Shown piece after piece: positions 1-6,436 of a stretch of 9,618 nt of DNA. Source of the DNA: Pseudomonadota bacterium. GTDB taxonomy: Bacteria; Pseudomonadota; Gammaproteobacteria; Acidithiobacillales; Acidithiobacillaceae. Both the position numbers and the translations under genes were made by a program. Below the pieces are notes generated by a model. That model was not told the origin of the DNA, did not search any database, and saw only the letters and a program-made list of their open reading frames with translations. The stretch's first letter is position 1; the number at the start of each line of letters is the position of its first letter. Where the stretch lies: positions 1 through 9,618 of the forward strand of contig JAKAFG010000063.1 of the NCBI GenBank assembly GCA_021818125.1. Direction: 5' to 3'.

Positions 1-165
1 GAAAAGTATGTTTTCCAGAAGATGGGCGTACCTTTCCGGCAGATGCACTCCTGGGACTATTCCGGCCCTTATCACGGCTATGACGGCTTCGCCATCTTCG
101 CCAGGGACATGGATATGGCCATCAACAATCCCGTGTGGAGCTTGACCAAAACGCCCTGGGAGTAG
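1..165 (+). CDS. nifD: Nitrogenase MoFe protein alpha chain NifD, C-terminal end (5' partial)
   Basis: The window opens inside this gene; frame 1 encodes the last 54 residues and stops at TAG 163-165. The product is the alpha subunit of the alpha2beta2 MoFe protein (cytoplasmic), which holds the FeMo cofactor and reduces N2. The visible piece contains the block MHSWDYSGPYHG, whose His corresponds to alpha-His442 of Azotobacter vinelandii, one of the two protein ligands of the FeMo cofactor. After it come DGFAIFARDMDMAINNP and a terminal TPWE, both typical NifD endings. The gene is followed after 78 bases by the nifK start, so the two are co-transcribed. No defect is seen in this fragment. Identification is near certain; the rest of the gene, including the Cys275 ligand, lies outside. 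Confidence 0.97.
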   Translation, partial: EKYVFQKMGVPFRQMHSWDYSGPYHGYDGFAIFARDMDMAINNPVWSLTKTPWE

Positions 166-169
166 GTAC

Positions 170-219
170 CGTGGGGGCGGCACAGGCCGCCCGCTTATCG
201 GCGGACAACGGGCCGCCCC
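170..219 (+). other. GC-rich alternative hairpins between nifD and nifK
   Basis: The 78-base nifD-nifK gap holds three related GC-rich segments. GGGCGGC (175-181) can pair with GCCGCCC (186-192) around a 4-base loop. Alternatively GGGGCGGC (174-181) can pair with GCCGCCCC (212-219), and GGCGG (200-204) with CCGCC (213-217). The first two pairings share the same left arm and so exclude each other. No U-tract follows, so this is not a standard terminator. RNA stability or translation tuning between the two subunit genes is an inference. Confidence 0.5.
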
Positions 220-243
220 AACGATCAAATGAGGAATATCGCC

Positions 244-1803
244 ATGAGTCAGAATGCTGAAAAAGTGCTTGACCACTTCAATCTGTTCCGTGAACCGGAA
301 TACCAGGAAATGTTCAAGAACAAGAAGGAACAATTTGAAAACACGGTACCACAGGACAAGCTCGTGCAGGTCCGTGAATGGACAAAGACGTGGGATTATC
401 GGGAAAAGAATTTTGCCCGTGAGGCCTTGACGGTAAATCCGGCCAAAGCCTGCCAGCCCCTGGGTGCCGTGTTTGCCGCAGTGGGCTTTGAGAGCACCTT
501 GCCTTTTGTGCATGGTTCGCAGGGTTGCGTCGCCTATTATCGCAGTCACCTGAGTCGGCATTTCAAGGAGCCCACCTCCTGCGTGTCGTCTTCCATGACT
601 GAAGATGCCGCCGTATTCGGCGGCCTCAACAACATGGTTGATGGACTCGCCAATGCCTACGCCATGTACAAGCCCAAGATGATTGCCGTTTCCACTACCT
701 GTATGGCGGAAGTGATCGGTGATGACCTGAACGCCTTCATCAAGACCTCCAAGGAAAAGGGCAGCGTACCAGAAGAATATGATGTGCCTTTCGCCCATAC
801 TCCGGCCTTCGTCGGCAGCCATGTCACCGGCTATGACAATGCTCTGAAGGGTGTACTGGCGCATTTTTGGGACGGCAAGGCGGGTACCGTACCAGCACTC
901 GTGCGCGAACCCAACGAGAAGATCAACTTCATTGGCGGCTTTGACGGTTATACCGTCGGCAACACCCGGGAAGTGAAGCGCATCCTGGACCTCATGAACC
1001 TGGAATATACGATCCTGGCCGACACCAGCGATGTTTTTGATACGCCGAGCGACGGGAAATTCCGCATGTATGACGGCGGCACCACTCTGGAAGATACGGC
1101 CGCAGCCCTGAATGCCAAAGCCACTTTCTCCATGCAGGAATATTGCACGGAAAAGACTTTGCCTTTCATTGCAGAGCACGGTCAGGAAGTCGTCGCCCTG
1201 AATTGCCCCATCGGCGTATCGGGTACGGACAAATTCATTATGGAATTGTCCCGTGTCAGCGGCAAAGCGATTCCCGATGAACTGAAAAAGGAACGCGGGC
1301 GTCTGGTGGATGCCATTGCGGATTCCACGGCGCACATTCATGGCAAAAAGTTCGCCATCTACGGTGATCCGGATCAGTGCCTCGGTCTGGCGGCCTTCCT
1401 GATGGAACTGGGCGGCGAACCCACCCATGTACTGGCCACCAATGGGTCCAAGCATTGGGCGGCGAAAGTACAGGCATTGTTCGACAGCTCACCCTTCGGC
1501 AAGGATTGTCATGTCTACGCCGGCAAGGATCTCTGGCACATGCGCAGCCTGCTGTTCACGGAGCCGGTGGATTTCCTCTTCGGCAACACCTACGGGAAAT
1601 ATCTCGAACGCGATACGGGCACGCCCCTTATCCGTTACGGCTTCCCGATCTTCGATCGCCATCATCATCACCGTTATCCCATCTGGGGCTATCAGGGCGG
1701 CCTGAATATGCTGGTTCGCATATTGGACAAGATTTTTGACGAGATCGACAACAACAGTAATGTGCCGAGTCAGAGCGATTACAGTTTCGACATTATTCGT
1801 TAA
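244..1803 (+). CDS. nifK: Nitrogenase MoFe protein beta chain NifK
   Basis: This is the beta subunit of the cytoplasmic MoFe protein, which shares the [8Fe-7S] P-cluster with NifD and passes electrons from the Fe protein to the FeMo cofactor. I prefer ATG 244 (519 residues) to the in-frame ATG 229, because GAGGA at 231-235 sits 8 bases before 244 and the resulting N-terminus MSQNAEK resembles known NifK starts. With this start the P-cluster cysteines fall at 70 (NPAKACQPLG), 95 (HGSQGCVAY) and 153 (STTCMAEVIGDD), the same numbers as in A. vinelandii as I recall that sequence. The C-terminus ends in Arg, as is usual. One oddity: the position of beta-Ser188, a redox-dependent P-cluster ligand, is Ala (codon 805-807), while the Phe99 position is Tyr (codon 538-540). 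Length and motifs are otherwise complete. Confidence 0.98.
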   Translation: MSQNAEKVLDHFNLFREPEYQEMFKNKKEQFENTVPQDKLVQVREWTKTWDYREKNFAREALTVNPAKACQPLGAVFAAVGFESTLPFVHGSQGCVAYYRSHLSRHFKEPTSCVSSSMTEDAAVFGGLNNMVDGLANAYAMYKPKMIAVSTTCMAEVIGDDLNAFIKTSKEKGSVPEEYDVPFAHTPAFVGSHVTGYDNALKGVLAHFWDGKAGTVPALVREPNEKINFIGGFDGYTVGNTREVKRILDLMNLEYTILADTSDVFDTPSDGKFRMYDGGTTLEDTAAALNAKATFSMQEYCTEKTLPFIAEHGQEVVALNCPIGVSGTDKFIMELSRVSGKAIPDELKKERGRLVDAIADSTAHIHGKKFAIYGDPDQCLGLAAFLMELGGEPTHVLATNGSKHWAAKVQALFDSSPFGKDCHVYAGKDLWHMRSLLFTEPVDFLFGNTYGKYLERDTGTPLIRYGFPIFDRHHHHRYPIWGYQGGLNMLVRILDKIFDEIDNNSNVPSQSDYSFDIIR

Positions 1804-1827
1804 TCGCTAAGGCCTTATCGGCTATCC

Positions 1828-1847
1828 GGCGGCGCGTTAGCGCCGCC
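1828..1847 (+). other. Strong 8-bp stem-loop after nifK
   Basis: A perfect inverted repeat, GGCGGCGC (1828-1835) and GCGCCGCC (1840-1847), encloses the 4-base loop GTTA, 24 bases after the nifK stop. No T-run follows; the ribosome binding site AAGGAG of the next reading frame begins at 1853. It is therefore unlikely to be a full intrinsic terminator. A known theme in nif operons is a structure after nifK that stabilises the abundant structural-gene mRNA and lowers downstream expression; applying that here is inference. Confidence 0.6.
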
Positions 1848-1864
1848 TCTCAAGGAGCAGCAGC

Positions 1865-2045
1865 ATGGCTGATGTCACTTTCACCTCCCCCAAAATGGCT
1901 AAAGACCTGACGGTTTATGCCCCGGCCGGGGATTGCCATACCTTATTGGCAATTGAAGACGCTGAGTTGAAAGATTTGCCGCCGCCCTGGCGTCTGGCGT
2001 GCCCGTACCATCGTGCGCGATGAAGATATCTTGGTAAGGCTCTGA
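1865..2045 (+). pseudogene. FeSII-type [2Fe-2S] ferredoxin remnant (internal deletion plus frameshift)
   Basis: A good ribosome binding site (AAGGAG, 1853-1858) precedes ATG 1865. The first 30 codons (MADVTFTSPKM...HTLLAI) match the N-terminus of FeSII (Shethna protein II) ferredoxins. The frame then jumps directly to a match with the C-terminal block, DLPPPWRLAC. About 55 codons are absent, including the whole C-X4-C-X2-C cluster loop. Just after LAC an extra base shifts the frame, so translation stops at TGA 2021-2023 (52 residues). The family ending, VRDEDILVRL, is readable in the +1 frame up to TGA 2043-2045. The product cannot bind the cluster in the family way, so I call it a decayed gene; a 52-residue peptide could still be made. 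An intact paralogue follows 24 bases later. The deletion is too large to be a simple sequencing error; the one-base shift could be. Confidence 0.8.
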
Positions 2046-2069
2046 ATTTTATTTCGTGAGGATAGAGCG

Positions 2070-2414
2070 ATGGGACTGGTGCAATTTATTTCACCGCGTA
2101 TCGGGGGCGACTGGTCTATGTCCTGTCGCAGCCATCAGCCCATATCTCTCCTGAAGATGGCCCGCATGTGTAATGTGCCCCTACCCGTCCATTGCCAGAA
2201 AGGCGTTTGCGGGGCCTGTGCGGTGAAGGTAACCCCAGAGGGGAAACAACAGCAGTTGTGTCTGAATGTTTTTGAAAAGCAAACGTTGCAGGGCCTGGGC
2301 AAGCTCCCCGCCATGCTGGCCGGTGAAGACCAGAAACTGTGGAAAGGACCATATTGGCGGCTGGCCTGCCAGTGCATAGTGGGAACCGGTGATCAATTCT
2401 TTGTCGCATTCTGA
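2070..2414 (+). CDS. FeSII (Shethna protein II)-like [2Fe-2S] ferredoxin
   Basis: This 114-residue protein starts at ATG 2070 behind GAGGA (2058-2062). The plant-type cluster loop is HCQKGVCGACAVKV, giving Cys42, Cys47 and Cys50 (C-X4-C-X2-C). The fourth ligand is expected to be Cys100 in WRLACQCIV. These positions agree with A. vinelandii FeSII, where Cys42/47/50 and a Cys in RLACQTIV are the ligands as I recall it. FeSII is known to bind MoFe and Fe proteins under oxygen stress and hold them in an inactive, protected state. A similar role here is plausible given its place between nifK and nifE, but electron transfer is an alternative. The sequence is divergent: it has four further cysteines (19, 34, 64, 102) and lacks the acidic DEDLLVEF-like ending, reading GDQFFVAF instead. 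It is likely co-transcribed with nifE, which begins 18 bases later. Confidence 0.82.
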   Translation: MGLVQFISPRIGGDWSMSCRSHQPISLLKMARMCNVPLPVHCQKGVCGACAVKVTPEGKQQQLCLNVFEKQTLQGLGKLPAMLAGEDQKLWKGPYWRLACQCIVGTGDQFFVAF

Positions 2415-2432
2415 CTTACCAGGAGGTGCTTT

Positions 2433-3824
2433 ATGTTGCAGAACAAAATCCAGGAGGTTTTCAACGAACCGGGATGCAGCAAGAACCAGAGCAAGTCCGA
2501 CAAAGAGCGCAAGAAGGGCTGCACCAAGGCGCTGCAACCGGGCGGCGCGGCCGGTGGTTGCGCTTTCGATGGGGCAAAAATTGCCCTGCAACCCATCACC
2601 GACGTCGCTCACTTGGTCCACGGTCCTATCGCCTGTGAGGGCAACTCCTGGGATAACCGCGGTTCAAAATCCTCGGCTTCGCAACGGTATCGCACCGGCT
2701 TTACCACTGACATCAACGAACTGGATGTGGTCTACGGTGGTGAAAAGCACCTCTTCAAATCCATCAAAGAGGTGATCGATAAATACGATCCGCCGGCGGT
2801 GTTTGTTTATCAGACCTGCGTGCCGGCGATGATCGGGGACGATATCGAAGCCGTCTGTAAAGCGGCGAGCCAAAAATTTACAAAGCCTATTATTCCGGTC
2901 AATGCCCCCGGTTTTGTCGGTGCCAAGAATCTCGGCAACAAGCTGGCGGGTGAGGCCCTGCTGGATTATGTCATCGGCACGGAAGAGCCCGAATATAGTA
3001 CGCCCTATGACATTAACATCATTGGCGAATACAACCTTTCCGGCGAACTCTGGCAGGTCAAACCGCTCCTCGACCATTTGGGGATTCGGGTCACTTGCTG
3101 CATCAGCGGTGACGCCAAATATCACGACGTGGCGCAATCCCATCGCGCCAGGGCCAATATGATGGTCTGCTCTAAGTCCATGATCAATATCGCGCGAAAA
3201 ATGGAAGAACGTTATCAGATTCCGTTCTTCGAAGGATCATTTTATGGAATATCCGATACCACGGAATCGCTCCGGGAAATTACCCGCCTATTGATCCAGC
3301 AGGGTGCCCCCGAAGAACTCCGGGAGCGCACCGAAGCGCTCATTGCACGGGAAGAAGCGCGAGCCTGGCAGCGCATCGCCGAATATACCCATCGTCTGCG
3401 CGGCAAACGGGTGCTGCTGTTTACCGGTGGTGTTAAATCCTGGTCGGTGGTGTCTGCATTGCAGGAAGGCGGGATGGAAGTGGTGGGGACGAGTGTCAAG
3501 AAATCCACCAGGGAAGACAAAGAAAAAATTAAGGAAATCATGGGGCAGGATGCGCACATGATGGATGACCTGACGCCGCGGGAAATGTACAAAATGTTTC
3601 AGGAGGCGCGTGCCGATGTGTTGCTTTCGGGTGGACGCTCACAATTTGCCGCCCTCAAAAACAAAATGCCCTGGGTGGATATCAACCAGGAACGCCATCA
3701 CGCCTATAACGGTTACGAGGGGATGGTCAATCTAGTGAAACAGATCGATTTGGCTCTCTACAACCCCATGTGGACCTTACTGCGCAAACCCGCACCCTGG
3801 GATATGCGGGAGGCACGGGCATGA
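2433..3824 (+). CDS. nifE: FeMo-cofactor scaffold subunit NifE
   Basis: NifE and NifN form the NifEN scaffold on which the NifB product (L-cluster) is matured to FeMo cofactor by insertion of Mo and homocitrate. The start at ATG 2433 has a full AGGAGGT site at 2421-2427. The 463-residue product has the NifE hallmarks: a Cys-rich N-terminus (GCTKALQPGGAAGGCAFDGAK), GPIACEGNSWDNRGSKSS, YQTCVPAMIGDDIEAVCK, and a C-terminal HHAYNGYEGMVNLVKQID block. The likely bridging-cluster cysteines are Cys43, Cys68 and Cys129, matching Cys37/62/124 of A. vinelandii. Cys246 (MMVCSKS) corresponds to Cys250, the proposed L-cluster ligand. Its stop overlaps the nifN start (ATGA, 3821-3824), which suggests translational coupling and equal amounts of the two subunits. 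Confidence 0.97.
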   Translation: MLQNKIQEVFNEPGCSKNQSKSDKERKKGCTKALQPGGAAGGCAFDGAKIALQPITDVAHLVHGPIACEGNSWDNRGSKSSASQRYRTGFTTDINELDVVYGGEKHLFKSIKEVIDKYDPPAVFVYQTCVPAMIGDDIEAVCKAASQKFTKPIIPVNAPGFVGAKNLGNKLAGEALLDYVIGTEEPEYSTPYDINIIGEYNLSGELWQVKPLLDHLGIRVTCCISGDAKYHDVAQSHRARANMMVCSKSMINIARKMEERYQIPFFEGSFYGISDTTESLREITRLLIQQGAPEELRERTEALIAREEARAWQRIAEYTHRLRGKRVLLFTGGVKSWSVVSALQEGGMEVVGTSVKKSTREDKEKIKEIMGQDAHMMDDLTPREMYKMFQEARADVLLSGGRSQFAALKNKMPWVDINQERHHAYNGYEGMVNLVKQIDLALYNPMWTLLRKPAPWDMREARA

Positions 3825-5182
3825 GCACCGTCGTTCAGAGCCGCAAAGCATGCACGGTCAACCCCCTCAAAATGAGCCAGCCCATTGGCGGCGCCCTGGC
3901 CTTTATGGGCATCGCCGATTGCATGCCCATGCTGCATGGTTCCCAGGGCTGCACCGCCTTTGGCCTGGTGCTCTTTCAGCGGCATTTCAATGAGGGTATT
4001 CCCATGCAGACCACCGCCATGAGTGAGGTGGCGACGGTCATGGGGGGGCTGGATAATATCGGTAGCGCCATACTCAATATTCAGCAGCGCACCAAACCCG
4101 CCATCATCGGCATCTGTTCCACGGGCGTCACCGAGACCAAAGGCGATGACGTGGATGGCTATCTCAAAAACTTTCGTGTCATCCATCCAGAATTAGACCA
4201 GTTAGCTTTGGTCTACGTCTCTACCCCGGACTTTAAGGATGCTTTTCAGGACGGCTGGGCAAAGGCCGTGGAGAGCATGGTGAAAGGGCTGGCTGAACCC
4301 ACCAGCGCGCGCCGGGAGGGTTCCGTCAATTTCCTCGTGGGGTGCCATCTCACCGCCGCGGACATCGAAGAGCTCCGGGAGATCAGTGAATCCTTTGGAC
4401 TGGAGGCGACTATCCTGCCTGATATTTCCGGGTCCATGGACGGCCACATTCCGGACGACTTCACCCCAAACACCTTGGGCGGCACTCCAGTGGATGCCAT
4501 CCGGCGCATGGGCGAGGCAGAATTGACTATAGCGCTGGGTGAACAAATGCGTCCTGCGGCAGAAGCCTTAATGTCAAAGACCGGCCAGCCTTATGTGCTC
4601 TTTGATCGCATTACCGGCATCGAGGCGACGGATCAGTTGTTGGACTGCCTGAGTCAGTTGAGCGGACAACCGGTACCCGTCAAATACCGCCGCCAACGCA
4701 GTCAGTTGATCGACGCCATGCTCGACAGTCATTTTTTCTTTGGGGGCAAGAAGATCGCCATCGGCGCCGAACCTGACCTGCTCTGGAATATCGGATCGTG
4801 GTTTAACGAAATGGGGGCGATCGTTACTGCGGCAGTGACCACCGCCCACTCGCCGCTACTCGAACAGATGCCTTGCGAAGAAGTGCTCATCGGTGATCTG
4901 GAGGACCTGGAGACGCGGAGTGCTGGGTGTGACCTGCTCATCACCCACTCCCATGGACGGCAGGCGGCGGCGCGGCTGGATATCGCTTTCCTGCGCATGG
5001 GATTGCCTATTTTTGACCAGCTCGGCGCCGCTCATCGTCTGTCCCTCGGCTATCGCGGTGCCCGCGATATGACCTTCGAGATTGGCAACCTGTTAATGGC
5101 GCAGGAAGAGGAAAATCGCCCAGATAGTTGGCCATTACCCATGGAGGATCACGATGCACATGCGCCGTTTGCGCTTGGTTAA
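3821..5182 (+). CDS. nifN: FeMo-cofactor scaffold subunit NifN
   Basis: This is the beta-like partner of NifE in the NifEN complex. I choose ATG 3821 (453 residues), not the in-frame ATG 3770. It overlaps the nifE stop as ATGA, has GGGAGG at 3808-3813, and gives the usual NifN N-terminus with TVNPLKMSQPIGGALAF. With this start the single conserved cluster cysteine in HGSQGCTAF is Cys44, the same number as in A. vinelandii NifN. Other family blocks are LQTTAM-like (MQTTAMSEVATVMGG), VSTPDF, DISGSMDGH, YRRQRSQLIDAMLDSHFFF, GDLEDLE and GYRGARDM. The C-terminus overlaps nifX by 29 bases. No defects seen. Confidence 0.96.
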   Translation: MSTVVQSRKACTVNPLKMSQPIGGALAFMGIADCMPMLHGSQGCTAFGLVLFQRHFNEGIPMQTTAMSEVATVMGGLDNIGSAILNIQQRTKPAIIGICSTGVTETKGDDVDGYLKNFRVIHPELDQLALVYVSTPDFKDAFQDGWAKAVESMVKGLAEPTSARREGSVNFLVGCHLTAADIEELREISESFGLEATILPDISGSMDGHIPDDFTPNTLGGTPVDAIRRMGEAELTIALGEQMRPAAEALMSKTGQPYVLFDRITGIEATDQLLDCLSQLSGQPVPVKYRRQRSQLIDAMLDSHFFFGGKKIAIGAEPDLLWNIGSWFNEMGAIVTAAVTTAHSPLLEQMPCEEVLIGDLEDLETRSAGCDLLITHSHGRQAAARLDIAFLRMGLPIFDQLGAAHRLSLGYRGARDMTFEIGNLLMAQEEENRPDSWPLPMEDHDAHAPFALG

Positions 5183-5651
5183 GGATGCGGAACGCAGTAG
5201 TCACTTTTTATCTGGCCAACGCCCAGGAGGAACCATGAAAATCGCATTTTCAACTCAGGATATGCAGAGAGTCGATGCCCATTTTGGTTGGGCAAAAAAC
5301 ATCGCCATTTATGAGCTCAGTGCAGAAGGCCACCATTTTCTGGAAGCCGTGCAATTTGATGGTGAGCTTGCCGAAGATGGCAACGAAGACAAACTGGCCC
5401 CCAAGCTGGAAGCCATCAAAGATTGCGCCATTTTGTATGTGGCTGCCATCGGCGGCTCCGGTGCGGCGCGGGTGGTGGCTATGAAAATTCATCCCATCAA
5501 GGTGAATGAACCGGAACCTATCAACGAAATACTCGACAAGCTGCAGGTGGTGTTACAGGGAAATCCGCCCCCCTGGCTGCGTAAGGTCATGAACAAGGGT
5601 ACGGAAAAAGCGTTTAATTTTGATGACGAAGAGGAGTTAAGTCATGCCTGA
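5154..5651 (+). CDS. nifX: Nitrogenase cofactor carrier NifX
   Basis: NifX is a small cytoplasmic protein that binds NifB-cofactor and related precursors and exchanges them with NifEN. From ATG 5154 (GGAGGA at 5143-5148) it has 165 residues and overlaps the end of nifN. The domain starts at about residue 28 with MKIAFSTQDMQRVDAHFGWAKN, the NifX/NafY-type core, followed by GNEDKLAPKLEAIKDCAILYVAAIGG and IHPIKVNEPEPINEILDKLQ. The N-terminal MRRLRLVKD stretch resembles the lead segment of other NifX proteins, supporting a start at 5154 or the in-frame ATG 5160. A second strong start exists inside the gene: AGGAGG at 5225-5230 before ATG 5235 would give a 138-residue core-only form. The 3' end overlaps the next gene by 8 bases. 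Confidence 0.95.
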   Translation: MHMRRLRLVKDAERSSHFLSGQRPGGTMKIAFSTQDMQRVDAHFGWAKNIAIYELSAEGHHFLEAVQFDGELAEDGNEDKLAPKLEAIKDCAILYVAAIGGSGAARVVAMKIHPIKVNEPEPINEILDKLQVVLQGNPPPWLRKVMNKGTEKAFNFDDEEELSHA

Positions 5652-6111
5652 GAATACTGCAGCCGCGGCGGTATTGCCGGAAGAGTCCCTGTTTTTTCGC
5701 GAACTGGTCAAGCAGTGGCGGGCACAGGATAGCTATGGCGCCTGGGAAAAAAAGTCCGACATGGAGCTGCTGGCACCCTACGTGCTGGATAAGGAGCAGC
5801 GCCGGGCGATACCCATCATTGGCGACCCCGATCCCGAAATACTATGGCGGGTGGAACTTTTTTATAACGCCGTGGGGCTGGCTACGGAGCGTGCTTCCGG
5901 AGTCATGGTGTCGCCCATGATGAAAATGAGTCATGAAGGCTTTGGCCGCATGGTGCTGATTGCCGGACGTTTGATCGTGGTCAACAAACAGTTGCGCGAT
6001 GTGCATCGTTTTGGTTTCCCCAGCATGGAAAAACTGGCCGAAGAAGGTGACAAACTGGTGGCAGGTGCCCTGGAAATGATCGAGAAATTTCCGGAGGTGG
6101 CCCGCTTTTGA
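5644..6111 (+). CDS. NifX-associated nitrogen fixation protein (DUF269)
   Basis: The 155-residue product belongs to the small family that regularly follows nifX (NifX-associated protein, DUF269). Recognisable blocks are FFRELVKQWRAQDSYGAWE near residue 17, IPIIGDPDPEILWRVELFYNAVG around residues 56-78, SPMMKMSHEGFGRMVLIAGRLIVVNKQLRDVHRFGFPS around residues 90-127, and a C-terminal helix. The biochemical role is not established as far as I know; the constant linkage to nifENX suggests a part in cofactor synthesis or in handling NifEN. It overlaps nifX by 8 bases (start 5644, nifX stop 5649-5651), so translation is probably coupled. No cysteine is present, so it is unlikely to hold an Fe-S cluster on its own. 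Confidence 0.9.
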   Translation: MPENTAAAAVLPEESLFFRELVKQWRAQDSYGAWEKKSDMELLAPYVLDKEQRRAIPIIGDPDPEILWRVELFYNAVGLATERASGVMVSPMMKMSHEGFGRMVLIAGRLIVVNKQLRDVHRFGFPSMEKLAEEGDKLVAGALEMIEKFPEVARF

Positions 6112-6115
6112 CCCT

Positions 6116-6145
6116 TGAACCAGCGTAGCTCACGCTTATGGTTCA
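6116..6145 (+). other. Imperfect stem-loop before the DUF683 gene
   Basis: In the 57-base gap after the DUF269 gene, TGAACC (6116-6121) and GGTTCA (6140-6145) pair. AGCG (6122-6125) and CGCT (6133-6136) extend the stem, leaving a 3-base bulge (TAT) on the right arm and a 7-base loop. No T-run follows, so a terminator is unlikely. It may mark an RNA processing site or tune downstream translation; that is inference. Confidence 0.4.
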
Positions 6146-6168
6146 TCAGCGCATAGGAGTATGACGCC

Positions 6169-6432
6169 ATGTCTGTATTAATGGAGATGTTACCGGTAGT
6201 AGAGGAACAGACCAATCACTGGGAGTTGATTGTGGACGAAAAAGACGCGTTGAAAACAGAAATCAAACGGCTCAATGCCCAGGCCACCCAGGCCAAAATG
6301 GATCTTCACGATCTGGCCGAAGATTTGCCCGTCGGCTGGGAGAATATTCTGGAACTGGCGAATCGTACCTACGCCGCCTACCGCGATCTGACGGCGGCCA
6401 GGGCGCGGCTCGCGTCCTTCCCCGGGGGATGA
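6169..6432 (+). CDS. DUF683 / CCE_0567-type small nif-cluster protein
   Basis: This is an 87-residue helical protein of the family typified by CCE_0567, commonly found beside nifX and fdxB. The family signature is plain in LNAQATQAKMDLHDLAEDLPVGWENILELANRTYAAY, about residues 35-71. It is predicted to form a helical hairpin (coiled coil), and CCE_0567 has been described as metal-binding. The start at ATG 6169 follows TAGGAG (6154-6159). About 25 to 30 residues precede the family core, so this version appears N-terminally longer than the usual form; in-frame ATGs at 6181 and 6187 lack a good ribosome binding site. It is followed after 4 bases by fdxB. The function in nitrogen fixation is not known to me. 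Confidence 0.88.
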   Translation: MSVLMEMLPVVEEQTNHWELIVDEKDALKTEIKRLNAQATQAKMDLHDLAEDLPVGWENILELANRTYAAYRDLTAARARLASFPGG

Positions 6433-6436
6433 CAGC

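Noticed and set aside
229..243. Upstream nifK start at ATG 229
   Set aside because: GAGGA overlaps this codon and is well spaced for ATG 244, which also restores the standard residue numbering.
1660..1671. Run of four histidine codons in NifK (DRHHHHR)
   Set aside because: The conserved NifK motif is DRHHxHR, so this is natural family sequence and not a tag or insertion.
3770..3820. Upstream in-frame start for nifN
   Set aside because: It would overlap nifE by 55 bases and add residues not found in NifN; the ATGA overlap at 3821 and the Cys44 numbering support the later start.
5771..5786. Sigma-54-like sequence TGGCACC-CTAC-GTGCT
   Set aside because: It lies inside the DUF269 coding region and lacks TTGC; no gene start is near downstream.
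6314..6329. Sigma-54-like sequence TGGCCGA-AGAT-TTGCC, possible promoter for fdxB
   Set aside because: Spacing is right, but it encodes the conserved LAEDLP part of the DUF683 protein, so the match is explained by the protein; I saw no convincing NifA site for it.
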